Positions 38,550 to 47,583 of a DNA stretch of 64,000 nt are shown in pieces; the first letter of the stretch is position 1; every line of letters starts with the position of its first letter. The notes beneath the pieces were generated by a model. The model did not search any database. It saw only the letters and a list, made by a program, of their open reading frames with translations, and was not told the DNA's origin. A program made the position numbers and the translations under genes. The stretch covers positions 1 through 64,000 of the forward strand of contig CAVQVS010000006.1 of assembly GCA_963717215.1 (NCBI GenBank), read 5' to 3'. The stretch comes from Roseiarcus sp963717215. Lineage in GTDB: Bacteria > Pseudomonadota > Alphaproteobacteria > Rhizobiales > Beijerinckiaceae.

Positions 38550-38578
38550 TCTCTAACGCAATAATTTAGCTTTAGGCC
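38550..38578 (-). promoter_or_regulatory. Candidate TetR operator 2
   Basis: On the minus strand this reads GGCCTAAAGCTAAATTATTG then CGTTAGAGA and matches operator 1 at about 21 of 29 positions without gaps. It ends directly at the MFS start codon (38579), where a bound repressor would block transcription or initiation. Confidence 0.6.
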
Positions 38579-39778
38579 ATGAAAATGTCCACTGCATCCA
38601 TCTCGGTCCCCGCTCGGTCGGCTTCGACTACAATCACCGCGGCGTACGCGACGCTGGCGGCGATCACCTTCTCGGCCGTCGCAGGGGCGCCGACGCCGGT
38701 CTACCGATTCTATCACGAGGTTTTGGGCCTCACCCCGTTCACGATCACGCTCATCTTCGCCGTCTATTCCTTCACGATGATCGCGGGGTTTCTGACGATT
38801 GCGCGCCTCTCGGACTATGTCGGCCGCAAGCCGATGATCGCGTTGGCGCTCGCGCTCAACGCAGTCGCGCTCATCCTGTTCTTTGTCGCTGAATCCGCCG
38901 CGACGCTCATCGCCGCGCGCGCCGTGCAAGGGGTCGCGACGGGCATCGCGCTGGCGACGCTTGGCGCGCTCATTGCCGATACGGCGCCGCAATGGGCGGC
39001 GACGCTCAACAGCGTAACGGCCTTCGTCGGTCTCGCGCTCGGCGCGCTCGTCGCCGGCGTGTTCGTGACCTTTGCGCCCTCGCCTACGCATCTGGTCTAT
39101 GCCGTGCTGCTCGGCGTGACGCTCGCCGAGATGCTTGCCTTGCCCTGGATCGTCGAAACGACCTCGCGAAAGCCCGGCGCCTGGAGCGGCATGAAGCCCA
39201 GGCTGACGGTGCCGAAAGCCGCGGCAGGCCCGATGGCGCGCCTTTTCCCGCTGACCCTCTCCGCCTGGGCGCTGGGCGGATTCTACCTCTCGCTGATGCC
39301 CTCGCTCATGATCGAGGCGACCGGAATTCGTTCGCCTCTCGTCGGCGCCGCCGTCGTGTCGGCGCTGATGGTCTCCGGCGGCCTGTCGTCATTGGCGTCG
39401 CGCGGCTTTGAGGCCGGCAAGACCGTGCGCGCCTCGGCGGCGCTGCTTGCGATTGGCATCGTCATCACCCTGTTTGCGATTGCAGGCGGTTCGCCGGTCG
39501 GCATGGTCTTCGGCACGATCGTCGCGGGCTTGGGCTTCGGCGCATCCTATGGCGCGTCGCTGCGCGTGCTCCTGCCGCTCACGTCCGCCCATGAGCGGGC
39601 CGGGCTGCTTTCGGCCTATTTCGTCGAGAGCTATCTCGCCTTCGCCCTCGCGGCCATCGCAGCGGGCCTTGCCGCGCCCCGGTTCGGTCTGGTCACGACG
39701 GCGCTCTTTTATGGTTCCGCGCTCGCGCTCAGCGCCCTGGTGACGCTCGCCGTCGAGACGGCCGCCGCGCGTCGATGA
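38579..39778 (+). CDS. MFS transporter
   Basis: A 399-residue inner-membrane transporter with about 12 hydrophobic segments and the MFS loop 2-3 motif RLSDYVGRKPMI (about residues 79-90). Likely a drug or metabolite exporter controlled by the divergent TetR repressor. Start ATG at 38579; a second ATG at 38585 is also possible. Substrate unknown. Confidence 0.9.
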   Translation: MKMSTASISVPARSASTTITAAYATLAAITFSAVAGAPTPVYRFYHEVLGLTPFTITLIFAVYSFTMIAGFLTIARLSDYVGRKPMIALALALNAVALILFFVAESAATLIAARAVQGVATGIALATLGALIADTAPQWAATLNSVTAFVGLALGALVAGVFVTFAPSPTHLVYAVLLGVTLAEMLALPWIVETTSRKPGAWSGMKPRLTVPKAAAGPMARLFPLTLSAWALGGFYLSLMPSLMIEATGIRSPLVGAAVVSALMVSGGLSSLASRGFEAGKTVRASAALLAIGIVITLFAIAGGSPVGMVFGTIVAGLGFGASYGASLRVLLPLTSAHERAGLLSAYFVESYLAFALAAIAAGLAAPRFGLVTTALFYGSALALSALVTLAVETAAARR

Positions 39779-40071
39779 ACGCTTCCGCTGACCGCGCGTG
39801 TCGAGGCGCAAACATGTCCGCATCGCGGATTTGCCGGTAGGCGGTTGTGAAGGCCGCCTACGTTTACTTTGCGCGCGTTTAGCCGGACACTGGCGGATGA
39901 GAGATCGGGGCGCCTGGCGACACGCCGGTCGAGACGGCGCAAACCGTTCCAGACGCCGGAAATTTCGTTTGCGCGGACACGAAGCCCTGTTGCAAGCTTG
40001 CAAATCAAGTAAGACGGAGCGCGCGGCGTAATCTGAAGCGACCGAGAATGTCTCACGAGGAGGGAACGGAA

Positions 40072-41274
40072 ATGAGGTTCGTCAGGCGTCTCGCGCCCAT
40101 CTTGGCCACGCTCGTCGCGCTTGCGCCATTCGCCGCGCGCGCAGCGGACAAGGTCGTCATCGGCGACATCGACGATCTGTCCGGCGTCTATGCCGACGTG
40201 AACGGCCCGAGGGCGGTCGAGGGGATCAAGATGGCGATCGCCGACTTCGGCGGGACGGCGCTCGGCCAGCCGATCGAGTTCCTGACCGCCGACCACCAGA
40301 ACAAGCCCGACATCGGCGCGAGCAAGTTCCGCGAATGGGCGGACACCAAGGGCCTGACGATGCTGCTTGGCGGCTCCAACACCGGCGTGAGCCTTGCGAT
40401 GGCGCCGGTCGCCAAAGAGAGGAAGATCCCCTTTTTCGCCATCGGCGCCGCAGGCGCTTCGCTGACCGGCAAGGATTGCAACGCCTACATGGTCCATTAC
40501 GGCTACGACACCACCGCGCTCGCCAACGGCACGGCCAAGACGATCGTCGATCAGGGCGGAAAATCCTGGTTCTTCATCACGGCGGACTACGCGTTCGGCA
40601 CGCAGCTCCAGGGGGCGGCGACCAAGGTTGTCGAGGCCTCCGGCGGCAAGGTCGTGGGCGCGGTGCGCGTGCCGCTCTCGACCTCGGACTTCTCGTCCTA
40701 CCTCTTGCAGGCGCAGGGGTCTGGCGCGCAGGTTTTCGGCCTCGCCAACGCCGGCGCCGATTTCAGCAATTCGCTGAAGGCCGCGCATGAATTCGGCCTC
40801 AACCAGACGATGAAGCCCGCGGCGCTGCTCGCCTTCATCACCGACATTCACGCGCTCGGCCTCGAGACGGCGCAGGGCCTCGTCCTGACCGCGGGCTGGT
40901 ACTGGGACCTGAACGACAAGAGCCGCGCCTTCGGCAAGCGGTTCCTCGACAAGACCGGCGCCATGCCGACCTTCAATCAGGCGGCCTATTATTCCGCGAC
41001 GATGACCTACCTCAACGCGGTCAAGGCTGTCGGCGGGACTGACCCAGACAAGGTGATGGACGAACTGCGCAAGACCAAAGTCGACGACATGTTCACGAGT
41101 GACGGAATCATTCGCCCTGACGGATTGCTGCAACATTCCATGTTCGTGATGCAGGTCAAGGCGCCCGCGGAATCGAAAGGCCCGTGGGACTATTACAAGC
41201 TCATCCGGACAATGTCGGGGGAAGAGGCTTACGGCTCGCTCGCCAACTCGACCTGTCCACTGGTCAAGAAATAG
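40072..41274 (+). CDS. ABC transporter substrate-binding protein (LivK/amide-urea type)
   Basis: A 400-residue periplasmic protein. Signal peptide RRLAPILATLVALAPFAARA, then VVIGDIDDLSGVYADVNGP and the type 1 binding-protein pattern (AIGAAGASLTGKDCNAYMVH, DYAFGTQLQGAATKVVEASG). It is distinct from the 27-kb paralogue. ATG at 40072 has GAGGAGGGA upstream. No permease or ATPase is adjacent. Confidence 0.92.
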   Translation: MRFVRRLAPILATLVALAPFAARAADKVVIGDIDDLSGVYADVNGPRAVEGIKMAIADFGGTALGQPIEFLTADHQNKPDIGASKFREWADTKGLTMLLGGSNTGVSLAMAPVAKERKIPFFAIGAAGASLTGKDCNAYMVHYGYDTTALANGTAKTIVDQGGKSWFFITADYAFGTQLQGAATKVVEASGGKVVGAVRVPLSTSDFSSYLLQAQGSGAQVFGLANAGADFSNSLKAAHEFGLNQTMKPAALLAFITDIHALGLETAQGLVLTAGWYWDLNDKSRAFGKRFLDKTGAMPTFNQAAYYSATMTYLNAVKAVGGTDPDKVMDELRKTKVDDMFTSDGIIRPDGLLQHSMFVMQVKAPAESKGPWDYYKLIRTMSGEEAYGSLANSTCPLVKK

Positions 41275-41688
41275 GGGCGCGAGGCAAGGGCGCGCATCGG
41301 CGCCGCGTGGCGAGAATAACCCTCCTGGCGCGTCAATAAAGGCAAGGAAATGCGAATTAGATGAAAGGAAATGAAAGGAAATTAGCTTTCATTTTCTTTC
41401 ATGTTCTTTTTCGAAACAGGACTTTTCAACGGGTTACCGTCAATTCGAGTAAAAAAACATCCCCGTCCGGTTTTTCCGAACTACACAGCCAAAACTCGGC
41501 CTTTCCCAATCTGTCCCGTTATATCTCGCGCGGAGATGAAGTCTGACGAAGGGAAATCTATAACACACGTTCTTTTTTCCGCAACCCGGCGAGGGGTATT
41601 TTTTGGCGAACGCCTCCCTCAGCGGACCTTACCCTTTGCCGCACGGCTGCGCCGCGATATACATGACGGCATATAGCGGCGGGGGCAC
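41275..41688. other. 0.4-kb region before the porin gene
   Basis: It holds repeat copy D (41361-41460) and the porin promoter/leader. No gene is seen. Sequence from 41440 to 41620 is AT-richer than the flanking genes. Confidence 0.6.
41361..41460 (+). repeat. Dispersed repeat element, copy D
   Basis: ATGAAAGGAA occurs twice in tandem (41361-41380). ATGAAAGGAAATGAAAG (41361-41377) pairs with CTTTCATTTTCTTTCAT (41386-41402) with one mismatch in 17 and an 8-nt loop. The conserved block follows at 41412-41440 (CGAAACAGGACTTTTCAACG then GGTTACCGT) and continues to a run of seven A near 41451. Confidence 0.85.
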
Positions 41689-43128
41689 ATGAAGAGAGTT
41701 GGGATCGCGCTAGCCGCGGTGGGACTCGCCAGTTTCGCGCACGCGGCCGATCTCCCGACGACGAAGCCCGCGGACGACAAGCCGGCCAAGCCGCCGTGTT
41801 TCAGCAGCCTGTGGAACTACCTCAAGTCCTCGATCAAAGACTGCCCGCTGAGCGTCGGCCCGCTCACGCTCTATGGCACGCTCGATGCCGGCTATGGCTA
41901 CGAGCAATGGGGGACGCATGTCGGCAGGTTCGCGGACAAGCCCAATTACGCCATCCAGAGAAACAGCGGCGACACGCACTGGTTATGGTCGCCGAACGGC
42001 CTCAGCACCTCGACCATCGGCGTCAGCCTGTCGCAGAAAATCGGCGGCGGCTGGGAGATCGTCGGCGCCGCCGAAGCCGGGTTCAATCCCTATTCGCTTC
42101 GGCTGGTCAACGGGCCGAAGTCGCAAGCCGACAACAATCCCTACGCCACGGCTTTCCAGAGGACTGCGTTTGATTCCGCGCGGGCCGGAACGTGGGACAA
42201 CGGGCAGGCGTTCGTCGGCATAAGCAATCCCAAGTATGGAACGCTGACCTTTGGCCGAACCACCCTCCTGTCCATGTCGGCGCTCAGCGCCTATGACCCG
42301 GCGGCCTCGGTTGCATTTTCCCAACTGGGCTTCACCGCGCTTTACGCCACCTTCGGCGCCAGTCCGACCTCGCGCATCAACACGGCGTTCACGTATCGCC
42401 TTACCTACCAGGGCTTCCGGGTTGCGGCCCAGGCGCAGGTCGGCGGATACGATCAGGACAATGCGGCGACCGAGCAATACCAGGCGCAGATCGGAACGGA
42501 TTTCAACGGCTTCTCGTTCGACGTGATCGCCGGATATGCGAAGAACGCACTGACCTTCCAGAGCTTTGGCGGCGCTACGCCGCCAGTCGGGTTTGATCCG
42601 GACTCCATCGTCCGCGCGACGGCCAAGAATACCGGCGGCGTGGAGCTGCTCGGCCGCTACCAATGGGAGAAGTTCAAGTTCTACGCCGGATACATCTACT
42701 CGCTGTCTGTCAACCCGAGCAACACGAGCTACCCGGACGGCGTGTCGTCGATCGCGCCGGGGATCATCGTTCCTCCGGGCTTCGTGACGACCAACGCCTA
42801 TACGGCGCCACGTAACCTCAACACGGTCTGGACGGGTCTGAGATATTCGCTGTGGTCCAATCTTGATCTCGCCGGAGGCGTTTACTGGGAATCTCAGAAC
42901 GATTTTCTCGCCGCGCCCGCTGTCTGCACGGGGTCCGGTTCGACGACCAGCAGCACGCGATGCGCCGGCGGTCGCTATTCGTACTCGTTTCTGGTGAACT
43001 ACAGGCCGATTGCCCGCGTCAATCTTTACGCCGGCCTTTTGGTGTCGAGCGTCTACGGCGGCGTCGCGAGCGGCTTTCTGCACACGGAAAACGTCGCACC
43101 GACGGTTGGCATGCGCGTCCGCTTCTAA
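41689..43128 (+). CDS. Outer-membrane porin
   Basis: A 479-residue beta-barrel porin. Signal peptide MKRVGIALAAVGLASFAHA, then a short Pro/Lys-rich linker and alternating amphipathic strands such as GPLTLYGTLDAGYGYEQWG and GWEIVGAAEAGFNPYSLRL. The last residue is Phe (GMRVRF), the outer-membrane assembly signal. It belongs to the Gram-negative porin group that allows diffusion of small solutes. Regulation not visible. Confidence 0.92.
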   Translation: MKRVGIALAAVGLASFAHAADLPTTKPADDKPAKPPCFSSLWNYLKSSIKDCPLSVGPLTLYGTLDAGYGYEQWGTHVGRFADKPNYAIQRNSGDTHWLWSPNGLSTSTIGVSLSQKIGGGWEIVGAAEAGFNPYSLRLVNGPKSQADNNPYATAFQRTAFDSARAGTWDNGQAFVGISNPKYGTLTFGRTTLLSMSALSAYDPAASVAFSQLGFTALYATFGASPTSRINTAFTYRLTYQGFRVAAQAQVGGYDQDNAATEQYQAQIGTDFNGFSFDVIAGYAKNALTFQSFGGATPPVGFDPDSIVRATAKNTGGVELLGRYQWEKFKFYAGYIYSLSVNPSNTSYPDGVSSIAPGIIVPPGFVTTNAYTAPRNLNTVWTGLRYSLWSNLDLAGGVYWESQNDFLAAPAVCTGSGSTTSSTRCAGGRYSYSFLVNYRPIARVNLYAGLLVSSVYGGVASGFLHTENVAPTVGMRVRF

Positions 43129-43138
43129 GGCTCCGTGC

Positions 43139-43454
43139 TCACCCGGGATTGCCGCCGATACAGCCCTTCATGCAATCGTCGGGATCGCGGCTAAGACCGT
43201 TGTCATCGCCATCTCCGGGAGCAGCGTACGGCTGGAACATCTGGTCTGGCCGAGAGGGCGCGCCCTCGATCGCCGCGCCCGCACGCTCGGAGGTCGCTCC
43301 GGGCGCCATGCGCCACATCATGGTGGACGGGATGATGCGGCGGGTAATGGCGAGGATAGCTGCGGTGGACATTTGGCCGCTCGGTCTGAGCATAAACGAA
43401 CGAGCCAGACAGCGCCGTAGCAAGCGCGAGCGCGACGGCTATCCATGTCTTCAC
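43139..43454 (-). CDS. Small secreted protein, frame probably broken
   Basis: MKTWIAVALALATALSGSFV is a good signal peptide with cleavage after VYA. The end in another frame, GLSRDPDDCMKGCIGGNPG, looks like the conserved Cys-containing tail of small exported Bradyrhizobium-type proteins. The two parts are joined if one base between about 43320 and 43370 is removed. About 104 residues. Function unknown; this is the weakest of the frame-broken cases. Confidence 0.45.
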
Positions 43455-43589
43455 TTGACGCTCCTCGTGTGTCGCCAGTTAGCGCAAGCAGGGGCCAATG
43501 CAAGAAGTAACGCGAAAAAGCATCGATGCAATCGTATTATGCGCCAATTTCGGTTGATTCCGCAGCGAACGCAGCGTCGACAACGTGCG

Positions 43590-43716
43590 CTGGCTTTGTC
43601 GCGAGTCGGCAGGCCTGGAGGGCAAGAATGCCGGAGTGAGCAAACTTCGCCGACAGCCTCTTCCTGGTGCGGGAGAGGGAGGGATCACTCACGAGGAATC
43701 TCCTGCTGCCTCGTGA
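43590..43716 (+). repeat. Direct repeat R1, left of the PEP-CTERM gene
   Basis: About 127 bp similar to R2, estimated by eye at about 75% identity, with the shared core GAGCAAACTTCGCC, ACAGCC, TTCCT, TGCGGGA, AGGGAGGGATCAC and CACGAGGAAT. It contains a short hairpin-like CCTCTTCC/GGGAGAGG pairing. It ends 11 bp before the PEP-CTERM stop codon. Confidence 0.75.
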
Positions 43717-43726
43717 CCCGGCGCGA

Positions 43727-44462
43727 CTAGGAAGCGCGGGGAACTCGCCCTCCACGACCCCCAGCGAGGGCGATGCCCGCGAAGCCGAGAAGCAACATGG
43801 CCCAGCTCGAGGGCTCGGGCACGCCCTGTGGCGCGGCCACGCCATTGGCGACGCCATCGCTGAGGCGAATGCTGTAGAGGTCAGCGCTCGAATCAGTTGG
43901 CTCTACGAAGATGAAGGGGTCGGCCGAGGCAAACGCGGAGCCGCCGAATACTCCGACCGAGGCGACGGCTTCCAGGTGGACAAAGTAAACCTGACCCGGT
44001 TCATCCATTTCGGTCAAAATTCCATCAAACTGACCTCCGCCGCAGAGCTCCCTCGTTTGTATCCGCGCAGGCGTTGGTTCCTTGAGATGTTGAGATCCCG
44101 GCGAAGGCCGTGTTGTCAGGATCGGCGGACGTCAGCAAGTTCGTTGCGATCCCGATTGCGATCGGTCCGTAATCGGGGCCATCAATGGTAAAGTAGTAGG
44201 TGAGCGCTGAATTGGCGCCAGGACCGACGTTCGGCGGGGCTGTGGCCATCGCCTCCGCGGTCGCGAATGGGGCGCCCACAGTGAACGCTGAAGCGCCGCC
44301 GAACGAGCAGGGATTCGTTGAGATCGCCGCGCCACCGGCAACACAGCCCGCTATGCCCGTGGAATTAGGCAGCGGCGTCAGAACCGTTGCTGAAGCCGAC
44401 GCAACCCCGCTAACCCCCAACCACGCCAAGGTTCCCGCAGCTGCAAAGGCAAGGATCCTCAT
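43727..44462 (-). CDS. PEP-CTERM sorting-domain protein, frame broken near 44045
   Basis: About 245 residues. Signal peptide MRILAFAAAGTLAWLGVSGV; mature part Ala/Gly/Thr-rich. The C terminus is a PEP-CTERM tag: VPEPSSWAMLLLGFAGIALA then GGRGGR, recognised by exosortase/EpsH for surface sorting. The first frame ends DTNEGAL; removal of one base near 44045 joins ELCGGGQFDGILTEMDEPG. No exosortase gene is in the window. The gene is bracketed by direct repeats R1 and R2. Confidence 0.78.
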
Positions 44463-44557
44463 GGTCACCCCCCAAATCTCAGCGTCGCTAGGATATGTTG
44501 CATCACGTGCTTGTGAAAGCAAGGCGTCTTTTGCCATCGCCAGAGCGCGCACGTCGT

Positions 44558-44691
44558 CTTGGCTTCATCGCGAGGCGGCCGGCTCGGAAGGCGAAGAATG
44601 CAGGGAGCGAGCAAACTTCGCCAACAGCCCCTTCCTAGTGCGGGAAAGGGAGGGATCACCCACACGAGGAATTTCCTGCCGCCTCGCGACT
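44558..44691 (+). repeat. Direct repeat R2, right of the PEP-CTERM gene
   Basis: About 134 bp matching R1 in the same orientation. It begins 95 bp upstream of the PEP-CTERM start codon. Differences are scattered substitutions and a few 1-6 bp indels, so the duplication is not recent. Confidence 0.75.
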
Positions 44692-44768
44692 TCCGGCCAA
44701 CCGTGGCCGGCATAGAACCAGCAATCGATGACCATCTTGGTCTCCGAATTTGCCGGCTAACAAAATGC

Positions 44769-44795
44769 GGGTTATGTACCAGCGCATATATCGCG
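44769..44795. promoter_or_regulatory. ModE-like (Mo-box) dyad before modA
   Basis: GGTTATGT, 8-nt spacer, ATATATCGC: an imperfect dyad whose arms resemble the E. coli ModE halves CGTTATAT and ACATAACG. It is about 72 bp before the modA start. In known systems ModE with molybdate represses modABC. No modE gene lies in the window, so this is a similarity-based guess. Confidence 0.4.
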
Positions 44796-44866
44796 CGGCG
44801 AGTCCTCCCGGCAAAGATGGGGTGCCGGGACCGGTCTCGCAGTTCGACTGAGCAAGGGGAGATCCC

Positions 44867-45619
44867 ATGAAACTGACCGCGCTTGCCGCCGCATTGGCAG
44901 GGTTTTTGACTTTGCTTGCGGCGCCGGTCCGTGCGGACGTGACTCATGTCGCCGTCGCCGCCAATTTCACCGAGCCGGCGAAAGAGATCGCCGCTTTGTT
45001 CAAGCAGAAAACCGGCCACGAGGCGGTGCTGATCTTCGGCGCCTCGGGCGCCTTCTACACGCAGATCACCCATGGCGCGCCGTTCGATGTTTTCCTGTCG
45101 GCAGACGCGGAGCGTCCGAAGCTGGCGGTCGATAGCGGATACGCGGTCCCCGACACCCTGTTCACTTACGCCATCGGAAGGCTGGTGCTGTGGAGCCGGG
45201 TCGTCGATGTCACGAACGGCGAAGCGGCGCTGAAGGCCGGCGCCTTTCAGAAGCTTTCGATCGCTAATCCGGTCGCCGCGCCTTACGGGACCGCCGCCGT
45301 CGAGACGATGAAAGCGCTCGGCGTTTACGACGCGCTGAAGCCGAAGATCGTTCAGGGCAACAGCATCGCGCAAGCTTTCCAGTTCGTCGACACGAGAAAT
45401 GCGGAACTCGGCTTCGTCGCGCTGTCGCAGCTTAATGGCGTGACGGAGGGGACGCGGTGGGTAGTTCCGCTGAAATTTCATGCGCCGATCTTTCAGGACG
45501 CGGTGCTCTTGAAGACTGGCGCGAATAGCGAGGCGTCGAAGGCCTTCCTCGCCTTTCTCAAGAGCCCGGAAGCGCGCGCGATCATTGAGAAGTTCGGCTA
45601 CGTTCTCGAGCTCAGCTAG
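44867..45619 (+). CDS. modA: Molybdate ABC transporter substrate-binding protein
   Basis: A 250-residue periplasmic molybdate/tungstate-binding protein. Signal peptide MKLTALAAALAGFLTLLAAP, then VTHVAVAANFTEPAKEIAAL, with the oxyanion-site segments FGASGAFYTQITHGAPFDVFL and ANPVAAPYGTAAVE. It is first of modABC, with 24 bp to modB. Confidence 0.96.
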   Translation: MKLTALAAALAGFLTLLAAPVRADVTHVAVAANFTEPAKEIAALFKQKTGHEAVLIFGASGAFYTQITHGAPFDVFLSADAERPKLAVDSGYAVPDTLFTYAIGRLVLWSRVVDVTNGEAALKAGAFQKLSIANPVAAPYGTAAVETMKALGVYDALKPKIVQGNSIAQAFQFVDTRNAELGFVALSQLNGVTEGTRWVVPLKFHAPIFQDAVLLKTGANSEASKAFLAFLKSPEARAIIEKFGYVLELS

Positions 45620-45643
45620 TCCGGGCGCGCAGGTCAGCGCGAG

Positions 45644-46330
45644 ATGTTCGGCATGCCCGACGATATCTGGGTTCCGATCAAACTGACGATCGAACTCGCA
45701 ACCATTTCGACGCTCGCCCTGCTCGTCGTCGCGACCCCGCTGGCCTGGTGGCTTGCGCGCTCGAAGGCCTGGTTCAAGGAGGCCGCGGCGGCGATCGTCT
45801 CGCTGCCGATGGTGCTGCCCCCGACCGTGCTCGGCTTCTATCTCCTGATCGCGCTCGGGCCCGACGGGCCGGGCGGCTTGATCGCCTCTCTGTGGGGCGC
45901 GCGCACGCTCGCCTTCACCTTCACGGGCCTCGTCATCGGCTCAATCCTTTCGTCGATGCCGTTTGTCGTGCAGCCGATCCGCAACGCCTTCGCCGCCGTC
46001 GGCGACAGGCCGCTCGAAGTCGCTTCCACATTGCGCGCCTCGCCCCGTCGCGCCTTCTGGACCGTTGCGCTGCCGCTCGCGAGCCCCGGCCTGCTCACGG
46101 GCGCGGTGCTCGGCTTCGCCCATACGGTCGGCGAATTCGGTGTGATCCTGATGATCGGCGGCAACATTCCGGGCCGCACGCGGGTCATGTCGACGGCGAT
46201 CTTCGACTTCGTCGAGACGATGCGCTGGCGCGAGGCCAACCTTCTCGCGGGCGGCATGGTCGCGTTCGCCTTCGTGGTCATCCTGGCGATGACGCTCCTC
46301 GAAAAGCGCTTCACGCGAGCGGGCGCGTGA
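45644..46330 (+). CDS. modB: Molybdate ABC transporter permease
   Basis: A 228-residue inner-membrane permease with about five membrane segments. The start DIWVPIKLTIELATISTLAL and the loop ASTLRASPRRAFWTVALP (EAA-type) are typical of ModB. Its stop codon TGA overlaps the GTG start of modC. Confidence 0.96.
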   Translation: MFGMPDDIWVPIKLTIELATISTLALLVVATPLAWWLARSKAWFKEAAAAIVSLPMVLPPTVLGFYLLIALGPDGPGGLIASLWGARTLAFTFTGLVIGSILSSMPFVVQPIRNAFAAVGDRPLEVASTLRASPRRAFWTVALPLASPGLLTGAVLGFAHTVGEFGVILMIGGNIPGRTRVMSTAIFDFVETMRWREANLLAGGMVAFAFVVILAMTLLEKRFTRAGA

Positions 46331-47442
46331 GCGCGGACCACGCGATCCGGGCGCAATTTCGCGGCACGATCGGCAAGTTCGCGCTCGACGCCGGCTTCAC
46401 CGCGCCCGCCAAGGGCGTGACCGCCCTGTTCGGACCATCCGGTTGCGGCAAGACCACCGTTCTGCGTTGCATCGCCGGTCTCCTCCGTATCAACGGCGTT
46501 TGCGAGATCGATGGCGACGTGTGGCAGGATGAAAACGGCGCGTTTCTGCCGACGTACAAGCGTCCGCTCGGCTACGTCTTCCAGGAAGCGAGCCTCTTTC
46601 AGCATCTGTCCGTGCGCAAGAACCTTCTGTTCGGCGCGCCGCGCGACAAAAGCGACGGAACCAAAGGCGGCATCGTCTTTGACGAAGTGATCGAGCTGCT
46701 GGGCATTGCGAAGCTTCTCGACCGTTCCCCCCGCAATCTTTCGGGCGGCGAGCGCCAGCGCGTCGCGATCGGGCGCGCGCTCCTGTCACAGCCGAAGCTT
46801 CTGTTGATGGACGAACCACTCTCCGCGCTCGACCGCGCGACCAAGAACGAGATCCTGCCGTTCCTCGAGCGGCTGCGCGATCACCTCAACCTGCCCGTCG
46901 TCTACATCACGCACGATATCGCCGAGGTCGAGCGCCTCGCTGATCAGATTGTGCTCATGAACAAGGGGCGCGTGATCGGCGCGGGGCCGCTCGAAGACCT
47001 GCAGAGCGATCCGTTGCTTCCGCTGGCGGCGGCGCGCGACGCCGCGGTGAGCTTCGTCGGAACCGTGCAGGCGAGCGACGAGACCTACGGCCTCGTCACC
47101 CTCAAACTTCGCGGCGGCTCGCTTACCGTGCCCGCGCCCGCGGCGCCGGTCGGCGAGCGGCGGCGCATCCGGGTCATCGCGAGCGACGTGAGCCTGACCC
47201 GCGAAGCGCCCGCTCCAAGCTCGATCCTGAACGTCCTACCGGCGCGCGTCGTGTCGACGAAGCCCGTGGACTCGAGCGAGATCATCGTCGTCGTGGCGCT
47301 GGGGCAGGACGGCGCCGGCGCGCGCCTCTTGTCGCGGGTGACGCGCAAGGCGTCGGAGGCGCTCGGCCTCGCGGAAGGGATCACCGTTTACGCCCAGGTC
47401 AAGGCCGTCGCGCTTGCGCCCGGGCGAGGAGAAGTGGGTTGA
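46327..47442 (+). CDS. modC: Molybdate ABC transporter ATP-binding protein
   Basis: A 371-residue ATPase starting at GTG 46327, in a 4-bp overlap with modB. Walker A GPSGCGKTT, signature NLSGGERQRVAIGRA, Walker B LLLMDEPLSAL, H-loop YITHDIAEVERLA. The C-terminal TOBE/Mop-type domain (about 295-365) can bind molybdate and sense its level. The product supplies Mo to SorA immediately downstream. Confidence 0.95.
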   Translation: MSADHAIRAQFRGTIGKFALDAGFTAPAKGVTALFGPSGCGKTTVLRCIAGLLRINGVCEIDGDVWQDENGAFLPTYKRPLGYVFQEASLFQHLSVRKNLLFGAPRDKSDGTKGGIVFDEVIELLGIAKLLDRSPRNLSGGERQRVAIGRALLSQPKLLLMDEPLSALDRATKNEILPFLERLRDHLNLPVVYITHDIAEVERLADQIVLMNKGRVIGAGPLEDLQSDPLLPLAAARDAAVSFVGTVQASDETYGLVTLKLRGGSLTVPAPAAPVGERRRIRVIASDVSLTREAPAPSSILNVLPARVVSTKPVDSSEIIVVVALGQDGAGARLLSRVTRKASEALGLAEGITVYAQVKAVALAPGRGEVG

Positions 47443-47583
47443 GCGGGCCGGTCGGCCGCGCCAGCGGGGCGTTATAGCCAAGGCGAGCGCTTGCTGCGGC
47501 AGCGTGAATCGCCGAGATTGTCCGTATCGCCGCATGTCCATCCGCCGCAAGCCTGCGCGGCGCCGCATCACGGATCGGAACAA

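Larger units (their letters stand above)
44463..44866. other. 0.4-kb region between the PEP-CTERM gene and modA
   Basis: Contains repeat R2 (44558-44691) and the modA promoter region with a ModE-like dyad. No gene is seen; open frames running across here mirror the repeat or the modA gene. Confidence 0.6.
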
